From positions 186,001 to 250,000 of the forward strand of contig JALIZF010001765.1 in the NCBI GenBank assembly GCA_029948255.1: 64,000 bases of DNA, read 5' to 3'. Under the pieces are notes generated by a model. The model saw only the letters and a list, made by a program, of their open reading frames with translations. It was not told the origin of the DNA and searched no databases. The position numbers and the translations under genes were made by a program. Source of the stretch: Telmatactis stephensoni. Lineage: Eukaryota > Cnidaria > Anthozoa > Actiniaria > Isophelliidae. Each line of letters opens with the position of its first letter. Within the stretch, counting starts at the first letter, position 1. Below are positions 59,060-64,000 of the stretch, piece by piece.

Positions 59060-59288
59060 ACAGTCTAATAGGCACAACCATCTGATTGAACAGCAATTTT
59101 AACAACTATTCTGATTAATTTAGTAATATTTACAATCATTAGGTTGCATAATTAGCCTGCAGTGTTTTGCAAATAACCTTTGCTCAAACTTCTAGGCAGA
59201 AGAAATGTTTGCTTACATTATAGTCAAAGATGCAATGGCAACTGCCAAGAAGATTCACATCATCAAACGCTACATGCTACGGAACTAA
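29015..59288 (+). CDS. CLHC1: Clathrin heavy chain linker domain-containing protein 1 ortholog, multi-exon
   Basis: Exons: 29015-29071, 30312-30434, 31849-31952, 32048-32113, 32499-32525, 39028-39080, 39282-39336, 39587-39667, 40555-40645, 40724-40782, 41179-41238, 41343-41399, 43552-43601, 43815-43924, 46155-46195, 47389-47450, 52157-52220, 52744-52825, 55217-55276, 55567-55637, 59196-59288. The product is about 500 residues, against just under 600 for the mammalian protein. An N-terminal coiled coil (HKSHFERVINENSIFKDILL) is followed by helical repeats of the clathrin linker type (GEIDEAVILAAHSPQGVLRT, HQGRYLGAVEYARDCG). Cellular function is poorly known; no enzyme motif is seen. Three junctions (32525/39028, 52825/55217, 55637/59196) have incompatible phases, so at least three exons are missing or altered. 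Confidence 0.85.
29278..29415. repeat. Inverted repeat, about 138 bp
   Basis: GGAAATCCAGAGGCACTTTA at the left and TACAAAGCGCCTCTGGATTC at the right are imperfect complements. CLHC1 intron 1. Confidence 0.6.
29457..29535. mobile_element. MITE family B (TACCCTGCGAGCAG termini), 79 bp
   Basis: TACCCTGCGAGCAGAGTCTC to GAGACTCTCCTCGTAGGGTA. Flanks CACACTGAT (29448-29456) and CACACTGAC (29536-29544) look like a 9-bp target duplication with one change. Confidence 0.75.
29716..30135. mobile_element. Inverted-repeat element(s) with paired poly-G and poly-C tracts
   Basis: GATATTGCACGAAATGTAGC and AGTCTTATGCAC (29716-29749) pair with GTGCATAAGACTGCGTTACA near 29922. GTTAAGCCCC plus 19 G (29763-29781) pairs with 10 C plus GGGCTTAAC (30114-30132). 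Overlapping foldbacks in CLHC1 intron 1. Confidence 0.6.
30602..30937 (+). CDS. Uncharacterised 111-residue ORF in CLHC1 intron 2
   Basis: An ATG-started ORF of basic, helix-forming composition: MSYDSHMVDRTSRRERRED, LKMSKKLPAKTLKSHTN, RPTLKDVYERTFRPGLF. No family is recognised, and no signal peptide, membrane segment or zinc motif is visible. It has no low-complexity tract and is not part of any repeat I could match in the window. It could be a small nested gene, an alternative exon, or chance. Confidence 0.3.
   Translation: MSYDSHMVDRTSRRERREDICLQDFITKSFLKMSKKLPAKTLKSHTNAHTVRDRPTLKDVYERTFRPGLFQGLSNISNMSNMENKLKRVVTSSHQIDDDHSKNIANDSQYK
32536..32687. mobile_element. MITE family A copy
   Basis: Bounded by TAGAGCAGATCGATTTCGTA and ATACGAAATCCACTCTA; the core holds TATAAAACATTCGAAATTCC. 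It lies just downstream of CLHC1 exon 5. Confidence 0.75.
32722..32909. repeat. Dispersed element G, copy 1
   Basis: AAGAGACCAAAATACTAAGA to GAATTATGGTCTCTTTA; interior GATGTCTGTGCGATGTTCGT and GACGTGCACGCGGACGGGAC. Inverse copy at 36661-36870. Confidence 0.65.
32915..33216. mobile_element. MITE family A copy interrupted by a second copy
   Basis: Outer termini GAGCAGTTTTCGTATGAG and CTCATACAAAAACCGCTC. The outer copy is split at the TA of its TATAAAAACATTCG core by the inner copy 32983-33127. Confidence 0.8.
32983..33127. mobile_element. MITE family A, 145-bp young copy with TA duplication
   Basis: Termini GAGTCGTTTTCGTATGAG and CTCATACGAAAACCACTC, flanked by TA at 32981-32982 and 33128-33129. 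By eye its reverse complement differs from the copy at 54219-54363 at only about four of 145 positions. Confidence 0.85.
33640..36660. other. CLHC1 intron 5, mostly unremarkable, with tRNA-like patches
   Basis: No gene recognised. Around 35750-36055 the minus strand has TAGCGTAGTGGTCTAAGG (A box-like) followed by GGGTCCGGATATCG, then further on ATAGCGTGGATGG and AGATTCGAGCCC, suggesting worn tRNA-derived repeats. Confidence 0.4.
36661..36870. repeat. Dispersed element G, copy 2 (inverted)
   Basis: Contains CTGCGCGCGGACGGGACC and TGCGCGAGCAATGGCGAAGT; the right end TTAGTATTATGGTCTCTTGA mirrors the left end of copy 1. Confidence 0.6.
36904..36937 (+). CDS. CLHC1: Candidate small CLHC1 exon bridging exons 5 and 6
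   Basis: A 34-nt segment between TTTACAG and GAAG|GTACGA starts by completing the AG left by exon 5 and ends in phase 0, exactly what exon 6 needs. It would add RRNRQTMTTKMK. Phase and splice signals fit, but there is no family conservation to confirm it. Confidence 0.3.
37110..37360. repeat. Foldback repeat rich in GCAACATT and TGTGTCC
   Basis: TGCAACATTTTCTGCAAGCA and AAATGTTGCATCC, and GCACCGTGTGTC with GACACACGGTG, pair in inverted orientation. Several artificial ORFs overlap it. Confidence 0.5.
37928..38627. repeat. 700-bp long inverted repeat (foldback)
   Basis: Two arms of about 325 bp, from CTCAAGCATGTTAAGGCCTG to CAGGCCTTAACATGCTTGAG, flank a loop of about 50 bp centred near 38278. 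Matching internal landmarks include AGAGATGTATACGAATCTGC and its complement, and GATCACGTGACCACGAT with its near-complement. It lies in the CLHC1 intron after exon 5. No ORF with recognisable function is inside. Confidence 0.85.
39028..39667 (+). CDS. CLHC1: CLHC1 exons 6-8, coiled coil
   Basis: Three in-phase exons encode LAQETQKVLKLREDIQKR, FTSMEKKQRLLERLLEKE and EVKWDLEKVTKSFELRLCAL with KIAFTNA. Charged heptad-like spacing suggests a continuing coiled coil. Donors are GTACGT, GTACTT and GTAAGT. Confidence 0.8.
40555..40782 (+). CDS. CLHC1: CLHC1 exons 9-10, with acidic tract
   Basis: Exon 9 encodes LGRQSAGKPLDLLKKIESVL and QLTKDDFDKH. Exon 10 encodes an almost purely acidic run, ESDDDEEEEEETEEESEEE, from a GAA/GAT-rich sequence, and ends in phase 0. 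The tract separates the coiled coil from the clathrin-linker-like repeats. Confidence 0.78.
40803..41012. repeat. GT/GA run followed by a long (TTCCC)n pyrimidine tract
   Basis: TATATGTGTGTGTGTGAGAG then purine-rich GGAGAGAAGGGGGGG, then 40919-41012 almost pure C/T in CTTCCCTTCCCTTCCC repeats. A strand-asymmetric purine/pyrimidine tract between CLHC1 exons 10 and 11; overlapping ORFs are artefacts. Confidence 0.9.
41179..41399 (+). CDS. CLHC1: CLHC1 exons 11-12, start of linker repeats; exon 12 seeds a satellite
   Basis: Exon 11 (41179-41238) encodes SPAFNTSQALTIDCFATFKQ. Exon 12 (41343-41399) encodes LFQSGEIDEAVILAAHSPQ, the conserved entry into the helical-repeat region. Exon 12 ends CACTCGCCTCAG followed by the donor GTAATT; that same string is the core of the tandem array that follows immediately. 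Confidence 0.85.
41388..42715 (+). repeat. 34-bp tandem satellite derived from an exon end plus its 5' splice site
   Basis: About 37 units of 34 bp follow CLHC1 exon 12. Each unit starts GTAAT(T/C)C, runs through CTTTATTTTTGCAC and ends (A/T)CTCGCCTCAG. The seed is the real junction CACTCGCCTCAG|GTAATT at 41399/41400. Unit classes: GTAATTCTTC...CAG, ATAATTCATC...CAA and GTAATCCATC...CAG. An 11-unit higher-order period of 376 bp is visible: the odd unit with CACACACTGGCCTCAG begins at 41918 and again at 42294. About 22 internal junctions keep intact CAG|GTAAT. Confidence 0.95.
42805..43012. repeat. Inverted repeat downstream of the satellite
   Basis: GTTGCATTTCGTGTGACGTC near 42816 pairs with TGTGACGCCACGAAATGCAA near 42991. 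Confidence 0.6.
43073..43243. repeat. Dispersed repeat, copy 2 (inverse of 17103-17262)
   Basis: CAGGGGCGGATTTAGGGGAG, then TTGCACCCCCTCCTGAGACG, ending AATCTTGGATTCGCCCCTG. A family A MITE begins at the next base. Confidence 0.65.
43244..43388. mobile_element. MITE family A copy abutting another repeat
   Basis: GAGCAGATTTCGTATGAGTG to CATACGAAATCTACTC followed by TA; the core has TATAAAAACATTCGAAATTC. It directly follows the GCACCCC repeat at 43073-43243. Confidence 0.75.
43552..47450 (+). CDS. CLHC1: CLHC1 exons 13-16, helical repeats
   Basis: The exons encode GVLRTREIYAMIKGQE, SVLHTYWEELLAVLHLQHVK with LSSWESFEYVTFALEN, DKIPELTHWIAQNV, and LEDSEIIADLMTKHCQCYDR. Phases agree throughout. 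Family parallels are SPRGILRN-type, LLLFFEAL-type and LVTNWV-type segments. A 127-codon open frame at 47071-47454 is read-through of intron into exon 16, not a separate gene. Confidence 0.85.
44528..44587. repeat. (GTCT)n(GTTT)n microsatellite with G run
   Basis: CGTTTGTCTGTCTGTCTGTC, then GTTTGTTTGTTTG, poly-T and a G run. Confidence 0.9.
44831..44968. repeat. Foldback element, about 138 bp
   Basis: CCCTGGTCCCAGAGGCGATT and AATCGTCTCTGGAACCAGTG are imperfect inverted ends; the interior is a GAAGAAGAAG purine run. Confidence 0.65.
45010..45421. mobile_element. Inverted-repeat element bounded by poly-G (18) and poly-C (24)
   Basis: The left end is 18 G then ...TGGACGGGGATGCTCGTCG; the right end is CGACGAGCATCCACGTC...GAG then 24 C. 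Inside, GGTACCTTTTAGGG recurs four times. It lies in the intron after CLHC1 exon 43815-43924. Confidence 0.7.
47451..49945. other. CLHC1 intron sequence upstream of the nested GPCR
   Basis: No exon, repeat array or RNA gene recognised. AT-rich. The stretch before the GPCR has no clear TATA box, so its promoter cannot be placed. Confidence 0.5.
49946..50872 (+). CDS. Intronless class A (rhodopsin-family) GPCR, adenosine/melanocortin-like orphan
   Basis: A single ORF of 308 residues with seven hydrophobic segments. Landmarks: N4 glycosylation site (NRT), GNVVVC in TM1, SLAIADLLV in TM2, DRFLAI at the end of TM3, VPLYIRIFFVARRHAR in TM5, KTVGTVLLIFALCWLPIEIL in TM6, ALNPIVYSLKMKSFR in TM7. It would signal at the plasma membrane through a G protein; ligand unknown. 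The usual TM3 cysteine is replaced by I and the loop between TM4 and TM5 is only about six residues (RTARII), so the common TM3-ECL2 disulfide cannot form. Short ECL2 and FALCWLP fit the melanocortin/adenosine-type group. It sits sense-oriented in the CLHC1 intron between exons 47389-47450 and 52157-52220. ATG at 49946 is the first in frame. Confidence 0.93.
   Translation: MDPNRTSTTQVSPDIVALSVVNMIFSATGTIGNVVVCVVIIANRDLQIVTNYFIFSLAIADLLVCTIAQPMYVAYINGFDDGTFIAIRRIFTFVSVLASVSNLWTVTVDRFLAISSPLKYTQRLSVRRVNILIVIIWVSAVCLGVLAGLLRTARIIVQYVSMIMTSCIVPLYIRIFFVARRHARLITHQMSYFNRMQLSAVQIRKERENIAAKTVGTVLLIFALCWLPIEILPFLYRIYPHQVRKGFVWVNTLALCSSALNPIVYSLKMKSFRRKVRKVLQLNFPSEKEVRVPRPSLSGINEKEQTNV
50873..52156. 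other. Sequence between the GPCR stop and CLHC1 exon 52157-52220
   Basis: No further gene seen. It must hold the GPCR 3' UTR, but no convincing AATAAA/GT-rich pair stands out. Confidence 0.4.
52157..55637 (+). CDS. CLHC1: CLHC1 exons 17-20, helical repeats
   Basis: The exons encode CRCGLWGLAQPVFTRIGNHK, AMICLLHQGRYLGAVEYARD with CGHMDKK, AISILMGSQDNIRLACDLIK, and RATKENYKINCSLIDKPG. HKKAMICLLHQGRYLGAVEY is the clearest clathrin-linker-type repeat. Exon 18 ends one base past a codon but exon 19 begins in phase 0, so an exon is missing here. Confidence 0.8.
52985..53028 (+). CDS. CLHC1: Candidate CLHC1 exon between exons 18 and 19
   Basis: After a good acceptor (CAGTATTTTTAG) a 44-nt segment reads ERPTSAEDTYVTLIL and ends TTA|GTTTGT in phase 0. 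It would turn the phase-1 end of exon 18 into the phase-0 start of exon 19. The sequence vaguely fits the expected D-D-L-L-x-L-L region. The donor is not ideal. Confidence 0.3.
53874..54135. mobile_element. MITE family B, 262-bp copy
   Basis: Left end TTCCCTGCGAGCAGAGTCTC, right end GACCCTGCTCGCAGGAAA. Flanks ATTATGCAA (53865-53873) and ATTATGTAA (54136-54144) are a 9-bp target duplication with one change. The interior differs from the other copies. Confidence 0.7.
54219..54363. mobile_element. MITE family A, 145-bp young copy with TA duplication
   Basis: GAGTGTTTTTCGTATGAG to CTCATACGAAAACGACTC, flanked by TA on both sides (54217-54218, 54364-54365). Near-identical to 32983-33127 in opposite orientation. 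Confidence 0.85.
54520..54622. mobile_element. Short foldback MITE family F, copy 2
   Basis: GGGCCCGGTTGTTCGAAGGG to CGTCTTTCGAACATCCGGGC; centre TTTAGATTTAATCCTGGGTT. It ends about 20 bp before a family B element. Confidence 0.75.
54643..54828. mobile_element. MITE family B, 186-bp copy with internal 46-bp tandem repeats
   Basis: TACCCTGCGAGCAGAG to CTCTGCTCGCAGGGTA with a perfect 9-bp duplication TTGACACTG (54634-54642 and 54829-54837). The interior is three copies of a 46-bp unit containing TTACCTCCTCCGCGAAGAG. Confidence 0.85.
56255..56466. mobile_element. Foldback element family E, copy 2
   Basis: GATAAAATAGTTATACAATA at the left, ACCATTGTATAACTACTATA at the right; centre CACTCGCCTAAAGGCTCGTG. 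Same family as 7540-7860. Confidence 0.7.
57650..57795. repeat. Inverted repeat
   Basis: AACGTTAACGCTTTCGATTT with AGAGATATGA pairs with TCATATCTCTAAATAGAAAA then CGTTAACGTT. In the last CLHC1 intron. Confidence 0.65.
58012..58203. mobile_element. MITE, about 190 bp, CAATAGGCCATTTGC termini
   Basis: CAATAGGCCATTTGCATGAT to ATCGAGCAAATGGCCTATTG, subterminal ACTACAACTACCAGAATGCT and AGCATTCTGGTAGTTGTAGT. Confidence 0.8.
58500..58833 (-). mobile_element. tRNA-derived SINE
   Basis: The minus strand reads CCCGATTGGCTCAGTTGGAT (A box) then GGTCGGGGTTCGATTCCCCT (B box, about 58787-58774), spaced as in a tRNA, followed by a non-tRNA body to about 58500. The region is too long and lacks a full cloverleaf, so it is a SINE head rather than a tRNA gene. 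The 3' end is uncertain. Confidence 0.65.
58843..59062. repeat. (GCT)n/(GTT)n trinucleotide microsatellite
   Basis: About 220 bp of TGC, TGT and TGA triplets next to the SINE 5' end. ORFs made of single amino acids in three frames are artefacts of it. Confidence 0.95.
59196..59288 (+). CDS. CLHC1: CLHC1 last exon
   Basis: After TTCTAG the exon encodes AEEMFAYIIVKDAMATAKKI and HIIKRYMLRN, then TAA at 59286-59288. It is the most likely terminal exon by position and reading frame. It starts in phase 0, which does not match exon 20, so at least one exon in the 3.6-kb intron before it remains unfound. Confidence 0.6.
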   Translation, partial: AEEMFAYIIVKDAMATAKKIHIIKRYMLRN

Positions 59289-59484
59289 ATTGTAAGCTGC
59301 GTTTTGAGACGCTTTAGAAACTCATAGGGATTGATCCCATTAGTTTCTTGGCGCATAGCATAAGTGTTAGTAAGTGTTGTTCATCAGCCATGTATTTCGC
59401 GGATACCGCTGCGTTGTCATGATAAGTTAGAACTGGGACAGGTCTTTTTTTATTGTGTGTTTTTTTTAATTATATATCCTTGTC

Positions 59485-59832
59485 GATACGCGCGCTCTGA
59501 TTGGCTAAAAGCTGTGCTTTATCAGAGAACGGAGCACAGCTCTGATGTCAGCAGCGCGAGCTCGACCGCGCGCGCACCTTTTGAATTTTTGTACGGAGAA
59601 AATCGAACTTTTTCCCTTGAATATTTACTTCAAAATATATAATAAAACAAATAGAACATCTTTTTCCGTGCTCCGTTCAGTAATACAGCACTTAGGAAGT
59701 GCCGAAAGCACTCAAGAAGTGTGGAGAGCACTCGCCTACGGCTCGTGCTCTCCTTACACTTCTTTCGTGCTTTCGTCACTTTCTGCGTACTGTATTACTG
59801 AACGGAGCACGGAAAAAGCTGTTCTATTTGTT
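59485..59832. mobile_element. Foldback element with CGCGCTCTGATTGGCT head
   Basis: A strong palindrome CCGTGCTCCGTTCAGTAATA with TATTACTGAACGGAGCACGG flanks GAGAGCACTCGCCTACGGCT. The head ACGCGCGCTCTGATTGGCTA is like that at 6228. Confidence 0.7.
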
Positions 59833-60078
59833 AAATGGGTTTTCTTTTTTAACCCCGAAAGCAGAGATTAAGAACCAGACGAAAGAGAAGAGATGCATTT
59901 ATTTTGATAAGAAACTAAATTTTCTACTTCATTTTCCAGTCATAGAATCATTTTACTAAAACATAAGTCTTCTATTATTAATGCATAACTCTTTCAAAAA
60001 TTATAACAATGATGTAGTAACTGTTACTGTTGATTATAATATCTTGATGTTTTGTATCACAATATGAATCAAATACCG

Positions 60079-60180
60079 AGGCCGGTTGTTCGAAGGGCGA
60101 TTAAAGTTATTCCTGGGTTAAGGTCAATGGTTTTAGTGGCGCTAAGCTGCGCTAATTGCCTTTCTAACAAGCGAGCCCCG
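60079..60180. mobile_element. Short foldback MITE family F, diverged copy 3
   Basis: GCCGGTTGTTCGAAGGGCGA at the left; right arm GCTAATTGCCTTTCTAACAA is eroded. In the intergenic region. Confidence 0.55.
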
Positions 60181-61117
60181 AAGTAACAACCTAAGTTAGT
60201 ATCATCTATACACTTTGGTGCAGATGTTCTAAATCACTGAAGGTCACTGAAGGCTAACTTGCCATGAGTAATGGTCCTTAGGAGAGGAGTTCCACTTGGT
60301 GGAGAAGACCATAAGAGGGTTCCCCGCCGATGGAAGGGCCGCTACACATGACAAGCTAATATGATTCACACTTTCCGTTGTTAAAATCACACGCACAAAC
60401 CCCTGTATTTTTTGTACAATACTTGGTACCTCTATCTATATAACAGAGCTGAGCCGATGGAGACGTAACGGCGCACGATGTAAGGACAGCTGTAATCACA
60501 GGCTAACATAAAGGGAGAATGAATAATTACCTCCTGCTTTGATCATCTTCGCAATTGATCCATAGCTGGAGTCTAGTTCTCCCAGTTATCTAAACTTCAA
60601 AACTATGCCAAATCTTACTATAAGTTGTAATTCGGATTCAATGATGTATTTAGCGTCAATAACTTCTTTATAAAAATAAAACTACCTTTACTTTACTCTG
60701 CATATACATAACGAAAGCCTAACTTTAATAAACTTCATTAGGTTCTTGTTTGTAACTAACAAAATCTAAGCACATTTTCTGTGGTACAGAGTAGCACTGA
60801 AACACACTTTACACATATTTGCGCAGAAGTTGTTCAAGCTGTAATCTGAAATGGCTTGAACTCGATTCTTTGAAAAAATTCCAAAGCTTTTATGCGAGAA
60901 TAAACACCAAGGGCTCTTTGTAAACACCAGCAGTTCGCATTTTCCATATTCAAAGCCCGGAAAAGATTCCATGTCTGTGTAGAAAGACCGGAAAAGTCAG
61001 TAAAGTTGAAGACAAGTAATGGATCAAACTGTCACATCATTTACTCTCCTTGCCTTCTGTGCATGAGAATGCTGTAGCTACCACTACCAGGCAAAGAACT
61101 TTAGATAAGCTGAAAAG

Positions 61118-62596
61118 TCAAGACGCTCCATAAACCATCCAGTAAACCACGTTAAATCCCAAGAATGTCAACGGAAACAGTAGCCGAGAACTATTGTCAA
61201 TTATAGAAGGATCTATACGAAGTGCGAAGCTACTTGCAATATCCAAATCGTTGTTATTATTATTATTATTTTCTAATGGCCTGTTTGATTCTCCTCGCCC
61301 AAAGACTTTATTTAGAACATCAGTTTTGGTGCCTGTTTTATTGTGCACTCGATATGTCAGCGTGTCCGCAAAATGGTCCATGGTAGGCTCCTGATAAACA
61401 AACAAACAAAAAAGTAGTTCAACCGGTGTAAGAACAACCCTGTGTTGGTGTCTTAATTTTGCTTTTGATTTTATATTAAATTAGTTAGTTATTGTCTTTA
61501 CATATAATACACTTCCCAGCCTCCCTCCACCTTTTTTTTGATGTTGTTGTTCTAATGATAATCCAGCAAAATTATATCCTTTTGCTGACACGAGTCAGAC
61601 TAGATTGTTCAGAAGTCTCAAAAAGTAAACTATGAAACCCTGAAATAATTTCTTGAATTTCCACTGTATGACTTGACCATAAAAAAGCAGTGTGAACATC
61701 GCAAGAATTGTGGTCATCTCCGTTTTGAGCTGTTGAACTTATACCTCTATTTCAAGCAAATAAAAATTAACTTACGTACCCATTAGCTTCTTACTTACCT
61801 TATTATTGAGGGAGCTTCTATTTCCTTTCATAATTTCCAGTCTTTTTTGTGCACGTTTTCTTTTGGCGATGACAAAGGTGACGCACGTGTATTCAAGTAT
61901 AGACCCAAAGACGAAGATGAGACAAAGTAAGAGGTACCAATCAATAGCCTTGACATAACTCACTTTAGGTAGATTAGCTCGAGCACTTGATATTAGTGTA
62001 GTCATGGTCAAGACGGTAGTAATGCCTAGTGCTACTCGTGCTGGAGCTGTTTCAGGATCAATCCAGAAAGATATCCAGCTAATTATGACGATGATTGTAG
62101 ACGGAATGTACGTATCGATTAGAAAGTAGCCAATCCGACGCTTCATCTTGAAGGTGGCTACAAGTGCTGAATGCGGACCTAGGAAGAAAGAAAATACAGA
62201 AGTATTTAACTAAAGTATAATCATCAAAAGACCTCTGCCGGAAACAAAATGGCTCATGTGGCTATACTCTGATATTCTGTGATTTGGAGTGCATCAGTCT
62301 ACAGGGACCAGTTTAATAGATTTTCCATATAGAAAAAGATTAATACTCCATTGATTACAGGTAGTTTTAGTGTGTGTGATTGCCTTTTTTGATTTTAGTG
62401 CTTGTTGTTTCGTTTCGTTTCGTTTCGTTTATCAGGTGGTTTGTCTTACCAATGTTGTACAAATTCATTTTCGCAATCTTGGATACATCAGCCACTTCAA
62501 ACTGGGGTAGTTCTAGATCATCATGAAGATAAATAGCGGAGGTATTATCTGCCCGATCGTTCCACGCATACAATACGTCTGTTGCTTGGTAACCAT
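61118..62596 (-). CDS. Anion-selective Cys-loop receptor subunit (GABA-A/glycine-receptor type), C-terminal exons; 5' part off window
   Basis: Three in-phase exons: 62596-62450, 62178-61799 and 61390-61118 (stop). The first carries the pre-M1 extracellular end (GYQATDVLYAWNDR, LELPQFEV). The second carries M1 (MKRRIGYFLIDTYIPSTIIV), M2 (PARVALGITTVLTMTTL) and M3 (YLLLCLIFVFGSILEY). The third carries the intracellular loop and M4 (RLLFPLTFLGFNVVYWMV). The PAR motif at the M2 mouth is the signature of chloride-conducting members, with leucine at 9'. It would form a pentameric plasma-membrane channel; ligand cannot be read. The loop contains seven consecutive asparagines. Ligand-binding and Cys-loop exons must lie beyond 64000. 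Confidence 0.92.
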
Positions 62597-62904
62597 CTGA
62601 AAAAATATATACAAAAGGTGCATTTTAGAAATGGAAATGGTGCCTTTAGTAGGGAAAATGTGTCATGTGTGGCTTAATTGGCCAATATAGGAATGACAGT
62701 CTCTTCCACAATGGTTGCATTTGTGCCTTAATCTTAACCACTGCAGATGATTGTAACATCTTGCGCTGCTCTCCTTTCTTAGTGGCAAGACTTTGATTTT
62801 TTTCTACGCCCTTCGTAATGCAGTCTCGAAGGAGATACCGACATTTTGGGCGCTTCTCTATGTTACGAAACATAACTTTGATCATTTTGGGAATTTTTAA
62901 ATAT

Positions 62905-63160
62905 CTAATAATAATAATAATAATGATAAATGTCTTTATTGAAAAATACTGCAAATCAGACGTTTGAAGTTTACATTAAAATTTAAAAACGTGGACTTGA
63001 CTAAATAAAATTGAACAAACATCTATTTATGAAACATCTTTTAAAACGTTCAGTTCTAATTCTTGGGAGAATAAAGTCATGTCCTTTCTTGCGTAGCTTG
63101 ATATTTCTTCTTGGTGGGAGTAGTAGTTCATGAAGGCCATGTGTCTATCTTTAGCCGGCA
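62905..63160 (-). mobile_element. 5'-truncated non-LTR retrotransposon (LINE) tail
   Basis: On the minus strand a frame ends HDFILPRIRTERFKRCFINR with CLFNFI and a stop at 63003-63001, the usual C-terminal end of many CR1/L2/jockey-type reverse transcriptase ORFs. About 40 bases of 3' tail lead to an ATT-rich microsatellite (around 62905-62935), a typical CR1-like 3' end. An upstream stop and lack of the catalytic region show a dead fragment. It lies in the receptor intron. Confidence 0.55.
63001..63003 (-). pseudogene. Stop codon of the LINE ORF remnant
   Basis: TAG directly after CLFNFI; marks the 3' end of the reverse-transcriptase reading frame remnant described at 62905-63160. Confidence 0.45.
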
Positions 63161-63173
63161 TATTCTAGTATTT

Positions 63174-63540
63174 AGCTGCTGGTACACAGCTGTTGACCCT
63201 TTTAATTACAATTGCAATTACAATTTATTGGATCTTTGTAAGTGATTACATTGGTGGTAACCCAATAATAGCTCATCAGTGAGGTTTGCATGAGGTCAAA
63301 GTCATTACATCAACTAATCAGTTGATGGTTGATGTATGGTTATGCAAGGTTTGCATAAAGTCAGAGCCATCATGTTTTACCATCGACCCGAAAGAACGAC
63401 CTTTCAAAATAAGGTCAAAGCCACAACGTCTTACCATTGACTAATTACCTTGACCAGAAAGATTGAGCTTTAAACCTCAGCTGCTGACTTTGACCCTCAG
63501 CTGTAAATTACGTGCTGCTGCTGGTACACAGCTGTTGACC
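63174..63540. repeat. Direct repeat pair with degenerate tandem between
   Basis: GCTGCTGGTACACAGCTGTT recurs at about 63176 and 63518. Between them GTTTGCAT(G/A)A(G/A)GTCA-like units recur (63286, 63350 and a weaker one near 63410). Confidence 0.55.
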
Positions 63541-64000
63541 GTAGTTGCGCAGTAGAAAACTTAATCTGGTTAATTGCAGTTGGCACACCCTTGTTATTAC
63601 CTATAAGGCTGTATACTTAAAGCTATGTACAATTTGATTATTTTAGATTGACACCTAGATTCTGCGGTTACACAAATCTTATCTTCATATTTAGTATTTT
63701 TCTTACCTTTCAACCAATCGTTAAGTTATCTAGTATGAAAATTATTCTAGTTCTGTACCCCATTTCTATTAAATGTAATATTCATGTAGCCAGAAACCGG
63801 TTTATATGGAGTAAGTCTTAAATAGAGCGCACACAAGACAGTTGAATAAGTTGCTGTAAGTTGTAAGTTGACCTGAGATTCAATAAACTACCTAGTACTG
63901 CTCAATAGTGAGCTGTCCCGTTAACTCATCTGCAAAATCTAACTGAATCCTGTTTACAAACGTCCTTGTATCGCAACCTTAGCCGCCCATCAGGTGCTAG

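Larger units (their letters stand above)
59289..61117. other. Intergenic region between CLHC1 and the Cys-loop receptor gene
   Basis: The 3' ends of the two genes face each other. It holds the foldback at 59485-59832, the family F copy at 60079-60180 and a worn repeat ending CTACCTTTACTTTACTC near 60690. No coding sequence recognised. Confidence 0.6.

Noticed and set aside
58745..59085. Three long ORFs rich in Ser/Asn/Ala, Cys or Leu
   Set aside because: They are three frames of the same GCT/GTT microsatellite and have no domain or splice support.
61194..61394. 66-codon plus-strand ORF
   Set aside because: Antisense to the last exon of the Cys-loop receptor.

Overview
The window is nuclear DNA of a eukaryotic animal, most likely an anthozoan cnidarian such as a stony coral. 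That assignment is inferred from four things: metazoan genes split into many short exons, AT-rich introns, dense small inverted-repeat elements, and an adenosine/melanocortin-style orphan receptor beside a GABA/glycine-type channel. I cannot name the species. No bacterial operons, rRNA or CRISPR arrays were seen.

Layout. (1) 1-28605, minus strand: a nearly complete phosphorylase b kinase alpha subunit gene (PHKA), 34 recognised exons, with its last exons beyond the left edge. (2) 19472-20209, plus strand: a two-exon gene inside PHKA intron 13, encoding a 102-residue homeodomain protein whose DNA-recognition residues are altered, in the manner of HOPX. (3) 28606-28833: a short gap between two divergently transcribed genes. 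(4) 29015-59288, plus strand: an ortholog of CLHC1 (clathrin heavy chain linker domain containing 1), at least 21 coding exons over 30 kb. (5) 49946-50872, plus strand: an intronless class A GPCR inside a CLHC1 intron. (6) 59289-61117: intergenic sequence. (7) 61118 to beyond 64000, minus strand: the 3' part of an anion-selective Cys-loop receptor subunit gene, with a LINE tail fragment in its intron.

The most unusual structure is at 41388-42715. The 3' end of a CLHC1 exon together with its 5' splice site has been amplified into about 37 tandem copies of a 34-bp unit. Many unit junctions read pyrimidine-rich...CAG|GTAATT, so they resemble juxtaposed acceptor and donor sites. The array has an 11-unit higher-order period.

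Other notable points: four apparent one-base insertions break an otherwise clean PHKA reading frame; a TA-target MITE family has near-identical copies, one nested in another; a second MITE family shows 9-bp target duplications at three sites; and a 700-bp palindrome lies in a CLHC1 intron. PHKA and CLHC1 are not known to act in one pathway; their link here is shared promoter space. All family assignments come from reading the translations and from remembered family features; no search was run.
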